Source of the DNA: JAGLQA01 sp023135565
Lineage (GTDB): Bacteria; Acidobacteriota; Aminicenantia; UBA2199
NCBI GenBank assembly: GCA_030639305.1
Contig: DAOWCY010000096.1
Location: 1-26,226 of the forward strand
Reading direction: 5' to 3'
Length of the DNA: 26,226 nucleotides
The notes beneath the pieces were generated by a model, which ran no database searches, was not told where the DNA came from, and saw only the letters and a program-made list of their open reading frames with translations. Each line of letters starts with the position of its first letter. The first letter of the stretch is position 1. The translations under genes and the position numbers were made by a program. Below are positions 15,469-22,718 of this stretch, piece by piece.

Positions 15469-16116
15469 TTATAGGTTCTCACTGTTCACTTCTTTCACAC
15501 CTTTCAGTTGCATGATTTTCTCGATGAACTCTTTGTTCTTATTGTCGGAGGTGGTTAAAATTAAATCGATCTCGAATCCTTCTTTCATTTTGATGAGGTT
15601 GGCGTTAACATATTTGATACCCAATTCCCTGATTACTTTTTTGATATCGAAAAAAATTCTGGCTTTGTCTTCGGTTTTGACGATATAAATAAAAGGCTTT
15701 TTCTGTTTGTCCAGGATGGCGGAAATATATTTTAAGGCTCCCAGGATTACTACTACAAAAACAGCCACCAACAACGAAATCAAATAATAACCGCTGCCTA
15801 CACCGATACCGATGGCTGCCACAGTCCAAATAGTAGCGGCGGTGGTGAGACCATGAACCGCAAACCTGGCCTGGATAATAGCTCCGGCGCCGATAAAACC
15901 GATGCCGGTGATGATTTGAGCGGTGAGCCTGCCCGGGTCCGCAACAGCCGAATTCTCCGCCAACTTCAAAGAAAGAACGGTGAGCAGCGTACTGCCTACC
16001 GCTATCAAAATATTGGTTCTCAAGCCCGCTTCTTTATGGGATATTTCCCGCTCTAAACCCACAAGCCCGCCCAATACAGCCGATAATAAAATCTTTAGTA
16101 TAATTTCGATTTCCAT
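15469..16116 (-). CDS. mgtC: MgtC/SapB family membrane protein
   Basis: A 215-residue inner-membrane protein. The first ~140 residues hold about four or five membrane segments with the family signature GGLVGLEREISHKEAGLRTN and the glycine-rich ITGIGFIGAGAII; the last ~75 residues form a soluble ACT-like domain. MgtC proteins modulate ATP synthase or magnesium-related physiology in pathogens; in free-living bacteria the role is less clear. The start at 16116 (MEIEIILK) is preferred over the longer frame because AGGT lies upstream and the extra ten residues would overlap the preceding gene. It begins 4 nt after the stop of the methyltransferase-UbiA gene and is probably in its transcript. Confidence 0.9.
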   Translation of the reverse strand: MEIEIILKILLSAVLGGLVGLEREISHKEAGLRTNILIAVGSTLLTVLSLKLAENSAVADPGRLTAQIITGIGFIGAGAIIQARFAVHGLTTAATIWTVAAIGIGVGSGYYLISLLVAVFVVVILGALKYISAILDKQKKPFIYIVKTEDKARIFFDIKKVIRELGIKYVNANLIKMKEGFEIDLILTTSDNKNKEFIEKIMQLKGVKEVNSENL

Positions 16117-16120
16117 TTTT

Positions 16121-17911
16121 TTACCTGAATATATAGGCCAGGACAAAAATTACCACCAGGAAAAGCGTGTAAGCTGCAAAATAAGGATTCTTTAAAAGTT
16201 TTTCCGGTTCTTCCGCGCCTTCGATGTCCTGCACCGATTTTCTCATGAACATGGCTAAGTAAAAAAGGATAAAGGGGATGGCAAAGAGAAAAGTATGCAG
16301 CCCCGATTGCACCGCAAAAAGAGCATAGGAAACGATAAATACAAGCGCATTAAAAATCATAAACGCAATCAACGCTTTCAGGGAGTATTTTTTCAGCGAC
16401 AAGCGGTAACCGGAAGATTCTTCCTCGGAAAGGAACTTCTTTTCCGCCACCCGCTTGCCTACCATCAGGAAATTACCGAAAAACCACCAGGAAATAAGCA
16501 GCCAAACCGGGGGAAAAGCAGTCGACACTATATGCCAGCCGATCAAAAAACGGATGGGGTTATTGGCCGATTCCAAAGTAGAGTCTAAAAAAGGTATATC
16601 TTTGACCCTGAGCGGCGGCACATTGTAGAGGAGACCGGCGGCCAGCAGGGCCATTAGATCCCATAAGAAAAAACGGTTTTCGTAAAAAATTAGGGCGGCA
16701 ATAATAGATACTGCCACCAACACACACCACAGCCCGATTAGAATGGTTTTGCCGATCTCTTTTTTCACCAGCGGGCGGTCTTTTTTGTGAGGGTGGAAAG
16801 CGTCGGAAGTCGCATCGGTGATCTCATTGATGATGTAATTGGCAGTGGAGATAAACAGGGTCAGCAGGAACGCGGCAAAAAGTTTGACCGCTAAAAGCAG
16901 GAGGTCGTTATTTTTGAGATAGTCGGGATTCAACACTACGAAGGCGACAAAACCCGGTATGATAGCCAGGCTGCGCGGCCATCTTTCTAACCTGAGCGAT
17001 TCGAAATATAGTCTGTTCTTATTTTTTTCGGCATAGATTTCCCATGAATCGAATAATTGTAATTTTAAGTTTATACTTTTTATGATTTTTTGTAAAGTCC
17101 CCGGCTTCTTTTTTTTGAAAGAAGGAAAAATTCTCGTCAGCAGGTAATACAGTGAAAAATTCCAGGCGTATCTTTTTCTCTTGATAATTTTGCAGTTGTG
17201 TTTTTCTAATAAATAGGTGATAGATTTCAGGTTGAAGAAGTTGACGTGAGCGGTACGGTAGTGCCACCAGCGTTTGCCTGCAAACCGGGCCGCAAAGCTG
17301 TTAATATCGGGGGTAACGAAAATTAGGACGCCTTTATCTTCCAGCATGGGAAGGATTTTTGTCATAAATTTGCCCGGATCGGTTAAGTGTTCGATGATGT
17401 CTAACAGGGTGATCACGGCGAATTTCTTCTGCGGCTTAAAATCGTCGATAGTGCCCTGGAAGAGTTTCAGCCCGTAGAGCCGTTCCGCTTCGTCTACCAG
17501 GAAGCGGCTGGGTTCGATACCGCTGCTTTCGTAGCCCTCTTTTTGACATAGGTCGAGGAATATGCCGCTGGCCGCGCCCACGTCTAATAGGGTATTTCCC
17601 GGTTTTTCGATTTTATTTAACCGTTTTAGAATGGTCTTGAAATTTTTTGCCCGGCCTTCGGCTTCGCTGCTGTATTCGTAGTCTTCCAACTGGGAGTAGA
17701 ATTCGATGATCTTCTCTTCCGGCACGTAAGGGTTGGCAAAAACGAAACCGCACTTTTTACAGGAGAAGAAAGTCCACATAGAACCGTAGTTGCTGTCGGT
17801 AATTTTGAAATCGCTGCTGTTGATTTTTTCCGGGTCGAAAGTCCCTTTTTTGAAGGGTTTTACATTTTCGGAGTGGCAGAGCGGGCAGGCGGTTCTTTTT
17901 TTTAATATCAT
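16121..17911 (-). CDS. Fusion of zinc-ribbon SAM methyltransferase and UbiA-type prenyltransferase
   Basis: A 596-residue two-part protein. Residues 1-60 form a zinc ribbon (C9, C12, C51, C54). Residues about 85-250 are a class I methyltransferase of the Methyltransf_23 type (LLDVGAASGIF 108-118, LLDIIEHL after it). From about 310 there are some eight or nine membrane segments with the UbiA first motif, NEITDATSDAFHPHKKDRP (362-380); the second is weaker, LRVKDIPFLDSTLES. The RP-containing first motif is most like decaprenyl-phosphate phosphoribosyltransferases (arabinogalactan-type pathway), although many polyprenyl transferases share it. The two activities normally come from separate proteins, so the fusion suggests a membrane lipid or glycan modification in one step. 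ATG lies 6 nt after the -10 box: leaderless. Confidence 0.85.
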   Translation of the reverse strand: MILKKRTACPLCHSENVKPFKKGTFDPEKINSSDFKITDSNYGSMWTFFSCKKCGFVFANPYVPEEKIIEFYSQLEDYEYSSEAEGRAKNFKTILKRLNKIEKPGNTLLDVGAASGIFLDLCQKEGYESSGIEPSRFLVDEAERLYGLKLFQGTIDDFKPQKKFAVITLLDIIEHLTDPGKFMTKILPMLEDKGVLIFVTPDINSFAARFAGKRWWHYRTAHVNFFNLKSITYLLEKHNCKIIKRKRYAWNFSLYYLLTRIFPSFKKKKPGTLQKIIKSINLKLQLFDSWEIYAEKNKNRLYFESLRLERWPRSLAIIPGFVAFVVLNPDYLKNNDLLLLAVKLFAAFLLTLFISTANYIINEITDATSDAFHPHKKDRPLVKKEIGKTILIGLWCVLVAVSIIAALIFYENRFFLWDLMALLAAGLLYNVPPLRVKDIPFLDSTLESANNPIRFLIGWHIVSTAFPPVWLLISWWFFGNFLMVGKRVAEKKFLSEEESSGYRLSLKKYSLKALIAFMIFNALVFIVSYALFAVQSGLHTFLFAIPFILFYLAMFMRKSVQDIEGAEEPEKLLKNPYFAAYTLFLVVIFVLAYIFR

Positions 17912-17917
17912 CGACAG

Positions 17918-17946
17918 AATATATCATGAAACGCCTATTCACGCAA
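17918..17946 (-). promoter_or_regulatory. Promoter of the methyltransferase-UbiA gene, leaderless
   Basis: TTGCGT (minus strand, 17941-17946), 17-bp spacer, TATATT (17918-17923), ATG starting 6 nt later. The -35 box abuts a family C repeat. Confidence 0.6.
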
Positions 17947-17980
17947 CCCCGCGGGAGCCTATAAGCGGCTTCGCCGCAAG
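17947..17980. repeat. Two-hairpin repeat (family C)
   Basis: CCCCGCGGGAGCC, TATAA, then the perfect stem-loop GCGGC TTC GCCGC (17965-17977) and AAGGGAGCG. Confidence 0.65.
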
Positions 17981-17993
17981 GGAGCGTTTTTGA

Positions 17994-18063
17994 TTCTCAA
18001 TTATTAGAAGTTTTGTTCAAACTTTTTTAAAAGTTTGGCCCCCGGCAGGGCCGCCGGAGGCAA
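17994..18063 (+). repeat. Family A repeat (three consecutive hairpins)
   Basis: Same order as 6493-6563: AAACTTTTTTAAAAGTTT, GGCCCCCGGCAGGGCC, GCCGCCGGAGGC. Confidence 0.75.
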
Positions 18064-18077
18064 TTTGTTCAAAAGAA

Positions 18078-18107
18078 TTGAATCTCCGCGTGTTTTCATG
18101 TTATAAT
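18078..18107 (+). promoter_or_regulatory. Promoter of the phosphoesterase-NACHT gene
   Basis: TTGAAT (18078-18083), 18-bp spacer, TATAAT (18102-18107). It gives a leader of about 90 nt that contains a two-hairpin repeat. Confidence 0.6.
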
Positions 18108-18139
18108 ATTTTTTTAAGACAGAGCTAAAAAAAAGCCGT

Positions 18140-18180
18140 CCCCGCGCGGGGTGGCTAAGAGGGTGGGTGCGCTGCACCCC
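18140..18180. repeat. Two-hairpin repeat (family C) in the leader of the NACHT gene
   Basis: CCCCGC GCGGGG (18140-18151), CTAAGAGG spacer, then GGGTGC GCT GCACCC (18165-18179). Lies between the promoter and the ribosome binding site. Confidence 0.7.
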
Positions 18181-18205
18181 ATAATGAATTTTAAAGGAAA
18201 AAGAA

Positions 18206-21200
18206 ATGAGCAGGGAAACGATTTCGATACTCCATCTTTCGGACATACATTTTAGAAAGAAAGAAAAAGAAGGGTTCCGGTATTTTCACAATGATGTGAT
18301 CGAGAAAATGCTTGCCGCCATAGGAGCGCATGTAAAAAAACACGGCATTCCTGATTTTGCCGCTGTTACCGGGGATATTGCTTTCGACGGCAGGGACTAT
18401 AAAAAAGCCGTTGAATTTTTCGATGAGTTGAAAAAGATAATACCCGGCGCTGTTTTCCTGCCTGTGCCCGGCAACCATGACGTGGACAGGGAAGAAGTAG
18501 ACGACCTTTTTTCTTTGCACGATATCGTGAAAGAGGGCAAGGTAGACAAAATTCTTGAAAACAAAAAAAGGATAAAAACCTATATTACCCCGAAATTTAG
18601 AAAATTCAGGGCCTTCGTGGAGACGCATTTGAATCCCGGCCTTTACGATAAAAAGAAAGAGAATAAAGACGACTATTTTTGGGTGAAAGATTTTCCGGCG
18701 AAAGAGGTCTCTTTTTTGGGACTGAACTCCTGCTGGGCCTGCGAGAACGACCAGGATGACCGTAATATCGCCCTGGGTCCGCCCCAGGTGAAAGAAGCCT
18801 TGAGCCGGACGGAAATCCCCCATAAAATTCTTTTAATGCACCACCCCTTCGATTGGTTGAATCGCCGCGATAAAAACAAATGCCGGGGCGAAATATTAGC
18901 CGCCTGTAATTTAGTGCTGCACGGCCACAGCCATATGGATGACGCCCTGGTCAGTCGCGACCCCGACGACTCCTGCATTTGCCTGGGAGCCAACGCTTCC
19001 TATACCGATGAAGAAGGCGGTTTTATCGGTTTCCAGTTTATCCGGGTGGAGTCCCGGGAAAAAAGCACAAAAGTGACGGTTTGGCCTTACTGCCTGGATA
19101 AAAGGAATAAAGTGCGCTTCGCCGCCGACACCCGGCGCTGGGAGAACCAGGCCGGTAAGGAGTTTTTTGTTCTCCAAATAGACGCGCCGCAAGAAGGGGA
19201 AGAAGTAGTGACTCCCGTGGAGATTCCCGGCGATTACTGCGATTGGGTAAGGGCGTTTCATTCCACTATGGACATCGACCAGCTTCGGAAAAAAGGCGAG
19301 GTTATCACCATCAGCCTGCCGGAGGTTTACATTCCTTTAGAAACCGCCAACCCTTACCATAAAATAGAGTTGGAAAAAATGAGGCGGGAACAGGGGGAAA
19401 AAGCCTCTGCCGCGGATATGGAGGAAAAACTCAGGGAGCATAAGTTCAAAGAGCCGCCGCTTATCGACATCGAGAAACTGTTGGGGAAAAAGAACAACAT
19501 CCTGCTGCGCGGCGACGCCGGCATGGGCAAAACCACGTTGATAAAGCATCTTGCCTACACCATCAGCGCGGGAACCGGCGCCGCCGGGTTAGATGATTAT
19601 CTGCCGGTAATGGTGTTTTTTAAAGACCTGTGGCGGGCGTACCGGGAAGAACTGGAAAAGGAAAAAGGCAAGCAGCCGCTTTTCGAGCAGCTTTTAAAAG
19701 TCTACTTAGAACAACGCCCCTGCCCCTTGACTTTTGAGACCGTAGAAAATTTCCTATCCCGCGGCAAAGTGTTGTTTCTTTTCGACGGCCTCGATGAAAT
19801 GCCGGAGTACCTGCGGCCCGATTTGATAGATATAATCGCCGGGTTTCTGTTTGCCCGGCGGCAGAATCTTTTTTTAATCACCGGCAGGCCCCACGGCATT
19901 GCAGGTAGGGCTTTTGAACGTTTCGGCAAGTATCTTTTCGACATCGAATACTTAGACGCCGGGAAAGTGGAAAATTTTATTTCCCGCTGGTTCCGGGCCG
20001 TATCCGGTCAGGCCACCGGGCTGGCCGAAGTGACCGCTGAAGATTTAATATCCGACATCCGGCACAATGAACACATCGCCGTGTTTACCCGGAACCCCCT
20101 GCTGCTTACTGCTGTTTGTATTCTTTACCATGACGGCAAGCGCATCCCCGAACAGCGCGCCGAACTTTATGACCGCATCGTAGGCAACCTGATCTGGCGC
20201 AGGTTTCATGATCCCGCCCAGCCGGACAAAGAGAGCCAGGTATTGGAGTATCTCATGTTGTTGGCCTTCGAGATGCAGAAACGGGGACTCAAAGCCATCG
20301 AAAAATACCGGGCCCGGGAACTGTTGGAAAAGGTATTTCCCCCGGCGGATGGGGAGGAAGCTCCCGCTTTTCGGAGGCGTATAGATTCTTTTTTTGCGGA
20401 AATAGAGCCGCGCTGCGGATTATTTAATGTGCTCAGCAGTGATGATATCGAGTTTACGCATCTCACTTTCCAGGAGTTTTTGGTGGCCCGGCACATGGTG
20501 TATATGGGCGTAGATTATAAAAAGTATTTAAAAACCGGCTGGTGGCAGGAAACCCTGCTGTTGTATACCGGTTTTGTCGGCATTCATAATAAACGGGACA
20601 GTAATAATATAGTAAAATATATATTAAAAGCCGAAGTGGAAGACGACAAAAACCGGGACCGTATCCGCTTATTAGGAGCGAAAGCGCTGCGGGATTTCCA
20701 GGAATCCAAAAGGGAAGCGGAAACCGTCGCACTGGCCCGCGAAAAATTGTATAAAATAATCAAGTCGGAAGCTGTGTTGGACGTGCGTTTCCAGGCGGGC
20801 GAAATTTTAGGCAGTCTGGGCGACCCGCGCCTGCGTCCGGATAATATGGTCGAAGTCCCGGCGGGGGAGTTTATAAGAGGTTCCGATAAAGATTATGAAT
20901 GGGAAAAGCCAGGACGCAAAATCTATCTCGATGATTTTAAAATCGGCAAATACCCGGTGACCAACCGGGAGTATAAAGAATTTATAGTTGACGGCGGTTA
21001 TAAGAACGAAGAATTTTGGACGCCGCGGGGCTGGGAGTGGGTGAAAGAAGAAAAAATTCTCGAACCTGAATATTGGCATGATCGCAGATGGAATGGGGTC
21101 AATTTCCCGGTGGTGGGAGTAAGCTGGTATGAGGCAAACGCCTATGCGCAGTGGCTGAGTCGAAAAACCGGAAAAAAATACCGCCTGCCCTCGGAAGCGG

Positions 21201-21580
21201 AGTGGGAGAAGGCGGCCCGTGGCCCGTGGGGGTTGGTCTATCCCTGGGGCAATGATTTCGATAAAAATAGATGCAATTCAGATGAATGTGGTTTGGGCCG
21301 CACTAACCCGGTGGGAATATTTCCCGGTGGCGGGAGCCCTTACGGCTGTGTGGATATGGCCGGTAATGTGTGGGAGTGGTGCGCCGATTGGTATAAAAAT
21401 GATTATTACAAAGATAGTCCCGGTGAAAACCCTACAGGCCCCGATAGTGGCTCCGACCGCGTCTTGCGCGGCGGCTCGTGGATCTACTATGCCGATAACT
21501 GCCGTGCGTCCTATCGCCTCGACGGCGCCCCCGGCGACCGCGGCAACGACCTGGGCTTTCGCCTCTCTGTCTCTTTTTAG
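18206..21580 (+). CDS. Metallophosphoesterase-NACHT NTPase-FGE (sulfatase-modifying factor) fusion
   Basis: An 1124-residue STAND-type protein. Residues 1-300 are a calcineurin-like metallophosphoesterase with all metal motifs (DIH 13-15, GD 56-57, GNHD 89-92, HHP 212-214, GHSH 240-243). Residues about 425-720 are a NACHT NTPase (Walker A GDAGMGKTT 436-444, Walker B LFLFDGLDEM 523-532); a helical part follows to 870. Residues 881-1124 are a formylglycine-generating-enzyme/SUMF1 fold (MVEVPAGEFIRGS, MAGNVWEWCADW, VLRGGSW). In such proteins the N-terminal enzyme is usually the effector, NACHT the switch and the C-terminus the sensor, so an antiviral role is plausible but inferred. The last ~40 residues look like a variable region of a diversity-generating retroelement target. 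AAAGGA precedes the ATG; single gene. Confidence 0.9.
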   Translation: MSRETISILHLSDIHFRKKEKEGFRYFHNDVIEKMLAAIGAHVKKHGIPDFAAVTGDIAFDGRDYKKAVEFFDELKKIIPGAVFLPVPGNHDVDREEVDDLFSLHDIVKEGKVDKILENKKRIKTYITPKFRKFRAFVETHLNPGLYDKKKENKDDYFWVKDFPAKEVSFLGLNSCWACENDQDDRNIALGPPQVKEALSRTEIPHKILLMHHPFDWLNRRDKNKCRGEILAACNLVLHGHSHMDDALVSRDPDDSCICLGANASYTDEEGGFIGFQFIRVESREKSTKVTVWPYCLDKRNKVRFAADTRRWENQAGKEFFVLQIDAPQEGEEVVTPVEIPGDYCDWVRAFHSTMDIDQLRKKGEVITISLPEVYIPLETANPYHKIELEKMRREQGEKASAADMEEKLREHKFKEPPLIDIEKLLGKKNNILLRGDAGMGKTTLIKHLAYTISAGTGAAGLDDYLPVMVFFKDLWRAYREELEKEKGKQPLFEQLLKVYLEQRPCPLTFETVENFLSRGKVLFLFDGLDEMPEYLRPDLIDIIAGFLFARRQNLFLITGRPHGIAGRAFERFGKYLFDIEYLDAGKVENFISRWFRAVSGQATGLAEVTAEDLISDIRHNEHIAVFTRNPLLLTAVCILYHDGKRIPEQRAELYDRIVGNLIWRRFHDPAQPDKESQVLEYLMLLAFEMQKRGLKAIEKYRARELLEKVFPPADGEEAPAFRRRIDSFFAEIEPRCGLFNVLSSDDIEFTHLTFQEFLVARHMVYMGVDYKKYLKTGWWQETLLLYTGFVGIHNKRDSNNIVKYILKAEVEDDKNRDRIRLLGAKALRDFQESKREAETVALAREKLYKIIKSEAVLDVRFQAGEILGSLGDPRLRPDNMVEVPAGEFIRGSDKDYEWEKPGRKIYLDDFKIGKYPVTNREYKEFIVDGGYKNEEFWTPRGWEWVKEEKILEPEYWHDRRWNGVNFPVVGVSWYEANAYAQWLSRKTGKKYRLPSEAEWEKAARGPWGLVYPWGNDFDKNRCNSDECGLGRTNPVGIFPGGGSPYGCVDMAGNVWEWCADWYKNDYYKDSPGENPTGPDSGSDRVLRGGSWIYYADNCRASYRLDGAPGDRGNDLGFRLSVSF
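21455..21580 (+). other. Candidate variable region (DGR-type target) at the 3' end of the FGE domain
   Basis: After VLRGGSW the codons at typically variable surface positions (ATC TAC TAT, GAT AAC, TAT, CTC GAC GGC, GAC, GGC AAC GAC) all end in C or T, as expected when AAC or AAT codons of a template are mutated at the adenines. The fixed codons between them keep the RASYR, APG and LGFRLS framework. No template repeat or reverse transcriptase is present in the window. Confidence 0.45.
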
Positions 21581-21751
21581 GTTACCCCTTTCCACTTTAC
21601 CCCTGTTTTTGACCGGCGAGGTTTGCACCTACCGGCAATCGTTTTTTTCAGGTCGTTTGGAGACGGGGGGTGAGCCGGGGCGCGTACTGCAGCGAACCCC
21701 GCGCCGGGGAGCAAAAAAGGCCTGCCGGGCATGATGCGAGCCTCACCCGGA

Positions 21752-21776
21752 AACGAATGAGATTACATCATTCGTT
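21752..21776. repeat. Perfect 9-bp hairpin, 7-nt loop
   Basis: AACGAATGA, loop GATTACA, TCATTCGTT. No T-run follows, so not a simple terminator. Confidence 0.6.
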
Positions 21777-21840
21777 GCCTCCGGCGGCCCTGCCGGGGGC
21801 TAAACTTTTGAAAAAGTTTAATCAAAACTTTTATTTATTT
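21775..21840 (-). repeat. Family A repeat, intact copy
   Basis: Reverse-oriented copy reading GCCTCCGGCGGCCCTG, CCGGGGGC, AAACTTTTGAAAAAGTTT. It is the reference for the empty site of the insertion at 15254. Confidence 0.75.
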
Positions 21841-21969
21841 AAAATCAAAAGCACTCACCCGCTGCCCCTGCCGCGAAGCGGAAAAAGGCCTGCCTGAAAA
21901 TTCGCCAATGCTAATGTTAACTTGTCTGTTCCCATACCTGCTTCGATTGTTATTTCACTGTTGATTTTG

Positions 21970-21998
21970 TTGACAATTCTTGTTTTTTAATCTATACT
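21970..21998 (+). promoter_or_regulatory. Strong sigma-70 promoter
   Basis: TTGACA (21970-21975), 17-bp spacer, TATACT (21993-21998), 26 nt before the ATG of the next gene. Confidence 0.75.
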
Positions 21999-22024
21999 TT
22001 TACCGGTAACGAAAAGGATCAGTA

Positions 22025-22231
22025 ATGAAGAATAAAGAAAAGGATTTCGATGCAGTTAAAATGATGCGGGAAATCCGGGAAAAATTAGGCAAAGAATATG
22101 AAGCCGATCCCAGGTTAAGGGAAAAACGTCTAAAGGAAATACAAAAAAAATATGGTTTGAAGCCGGGTAAGAAACAATATTCTCATTTCTCCCGGACCGT
22201 GTTTCCAGGGAGCCGGGAGAGGCGTTTGTAA
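22025..22231 (+). CDS. Small antitoxin-like protein with altered C-terminus
   Basis: A 68-residue protein; FDAVKMMREIREKLGKEYEA followed by a charged helix resembles the short DNA-binding or helical antitoxins that precede PIN-type toxins in many genomes. No toxin gene follows: the next gene is convergent pgpA. The last ~18 residues (YSHFSRTVFPGSRERRL) fall over an 8-bp-stem palindrome (TCTCCCGG 22188-22195 with CCGGGAGA 22213-22220), so the original end may have been replaced by a repeat. Expression signals are good (TTGACA/TATACT promoter, AAGGA before the ATG). Confidence 0.6.
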   Translation: MKNKEKDFDAVKMMREIREKLGKEYEADPRLREKRLKEIQKKYGLKPGKKQYSHFSRTVFPGSRERRL

Positions 22232-22259
22232 AAGAACCGGCAATAAAAGGTGGACAACG

Positions 22260-22718
22260 TTAAAAGATATAAATGAAAAGATGAAGAAAGCCTAACGCAT
22301 ATAAAGCGGCGACGATGTCGTCGATCATAATCCCGAATCCACCGCGTATCCTGTCCGCCATGTTCACCGGCGGGGGCTTCAGTATATCGAAAAACCGGAA
22401 AAGAAAAAAACCTATCACATAAAGCACGATCGAAGGCGGGATAAATAACAACGCCACCATCTGACCCACTACCTCGTCGATAACACACTGCCCGGGGTCT
22501 TTCTTTTGATAATGTTTTTCCGCTGCCGAGGACGCCGGGATGCCGATTAAAAACAATAGTACGATAGCCGCAACCTGTACGTATATCGAAGGCGCTAAAT
22601 AAAGGTTGGCGGCAAAAAATACCGCGGCGGTGATAAGCGACGTCAACGTGCCCGGCGCTAAGGGGAATTTTCCCACATTAAAAAAAGTAGCTATCGATAA
22701 CCATATTTTATTTTTCAT
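22260..22718 (-). CDS. pgpA: Phosphatidylglycerophosphatase A
   Basis: A 152-residue inner-membrane enzyme that removes the phosphate of phosphatidylglycerophosphate to give phosphatidylglycerol. Motifs of the PgpA family are present: FPLAPGTLTS at the start, the acidic cluster DPGQCVIDEVVGQ, FRFFDILKPPPV and GGFGIMIDDIVAAL at the end, with about four membrane segments. The length is normal. The ATG overlaps the rimO stop by ATGA, so it is translated by coupling as the last gene of the symporter-rimO-pgpA operon. Confidence 0.95.
   Translation of the reverse strand: MKNKIWLSIATFFNVGKFPLAPGTLTSLITAAVFFAANLYLAPSIYVQVAAIVLLFLIGIPASSAAEKHYQKKDPGQCVIDEVVGQMVALLFIPPSIVLYVIGFFLFRFFDILKPPPVNMADRIRGGFGIMIDDIVAALYALGFLHLFIYIF

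Larger units (their letters stand above)
21581..22024. other. Repeat-rich spacer without a gene
   Basis: Pyrimidine-rich tail (21590-21615), a CCCCGCGCCGGGG half-copy of family C (21697-21709), a 9-bp hairpin (21752-21776), a family A repeat (21775-21840), a GC hairpin CCGC GAA GCGG (21871-21881) and the promoter of the next gene. Open frames here are repeat-derived. Confidence 0.7.

Noticed and set aside
21670..21897. 75-residue + frame after the NACHT gene
   Set aside because: Made of family C and A repeats with no start signals.
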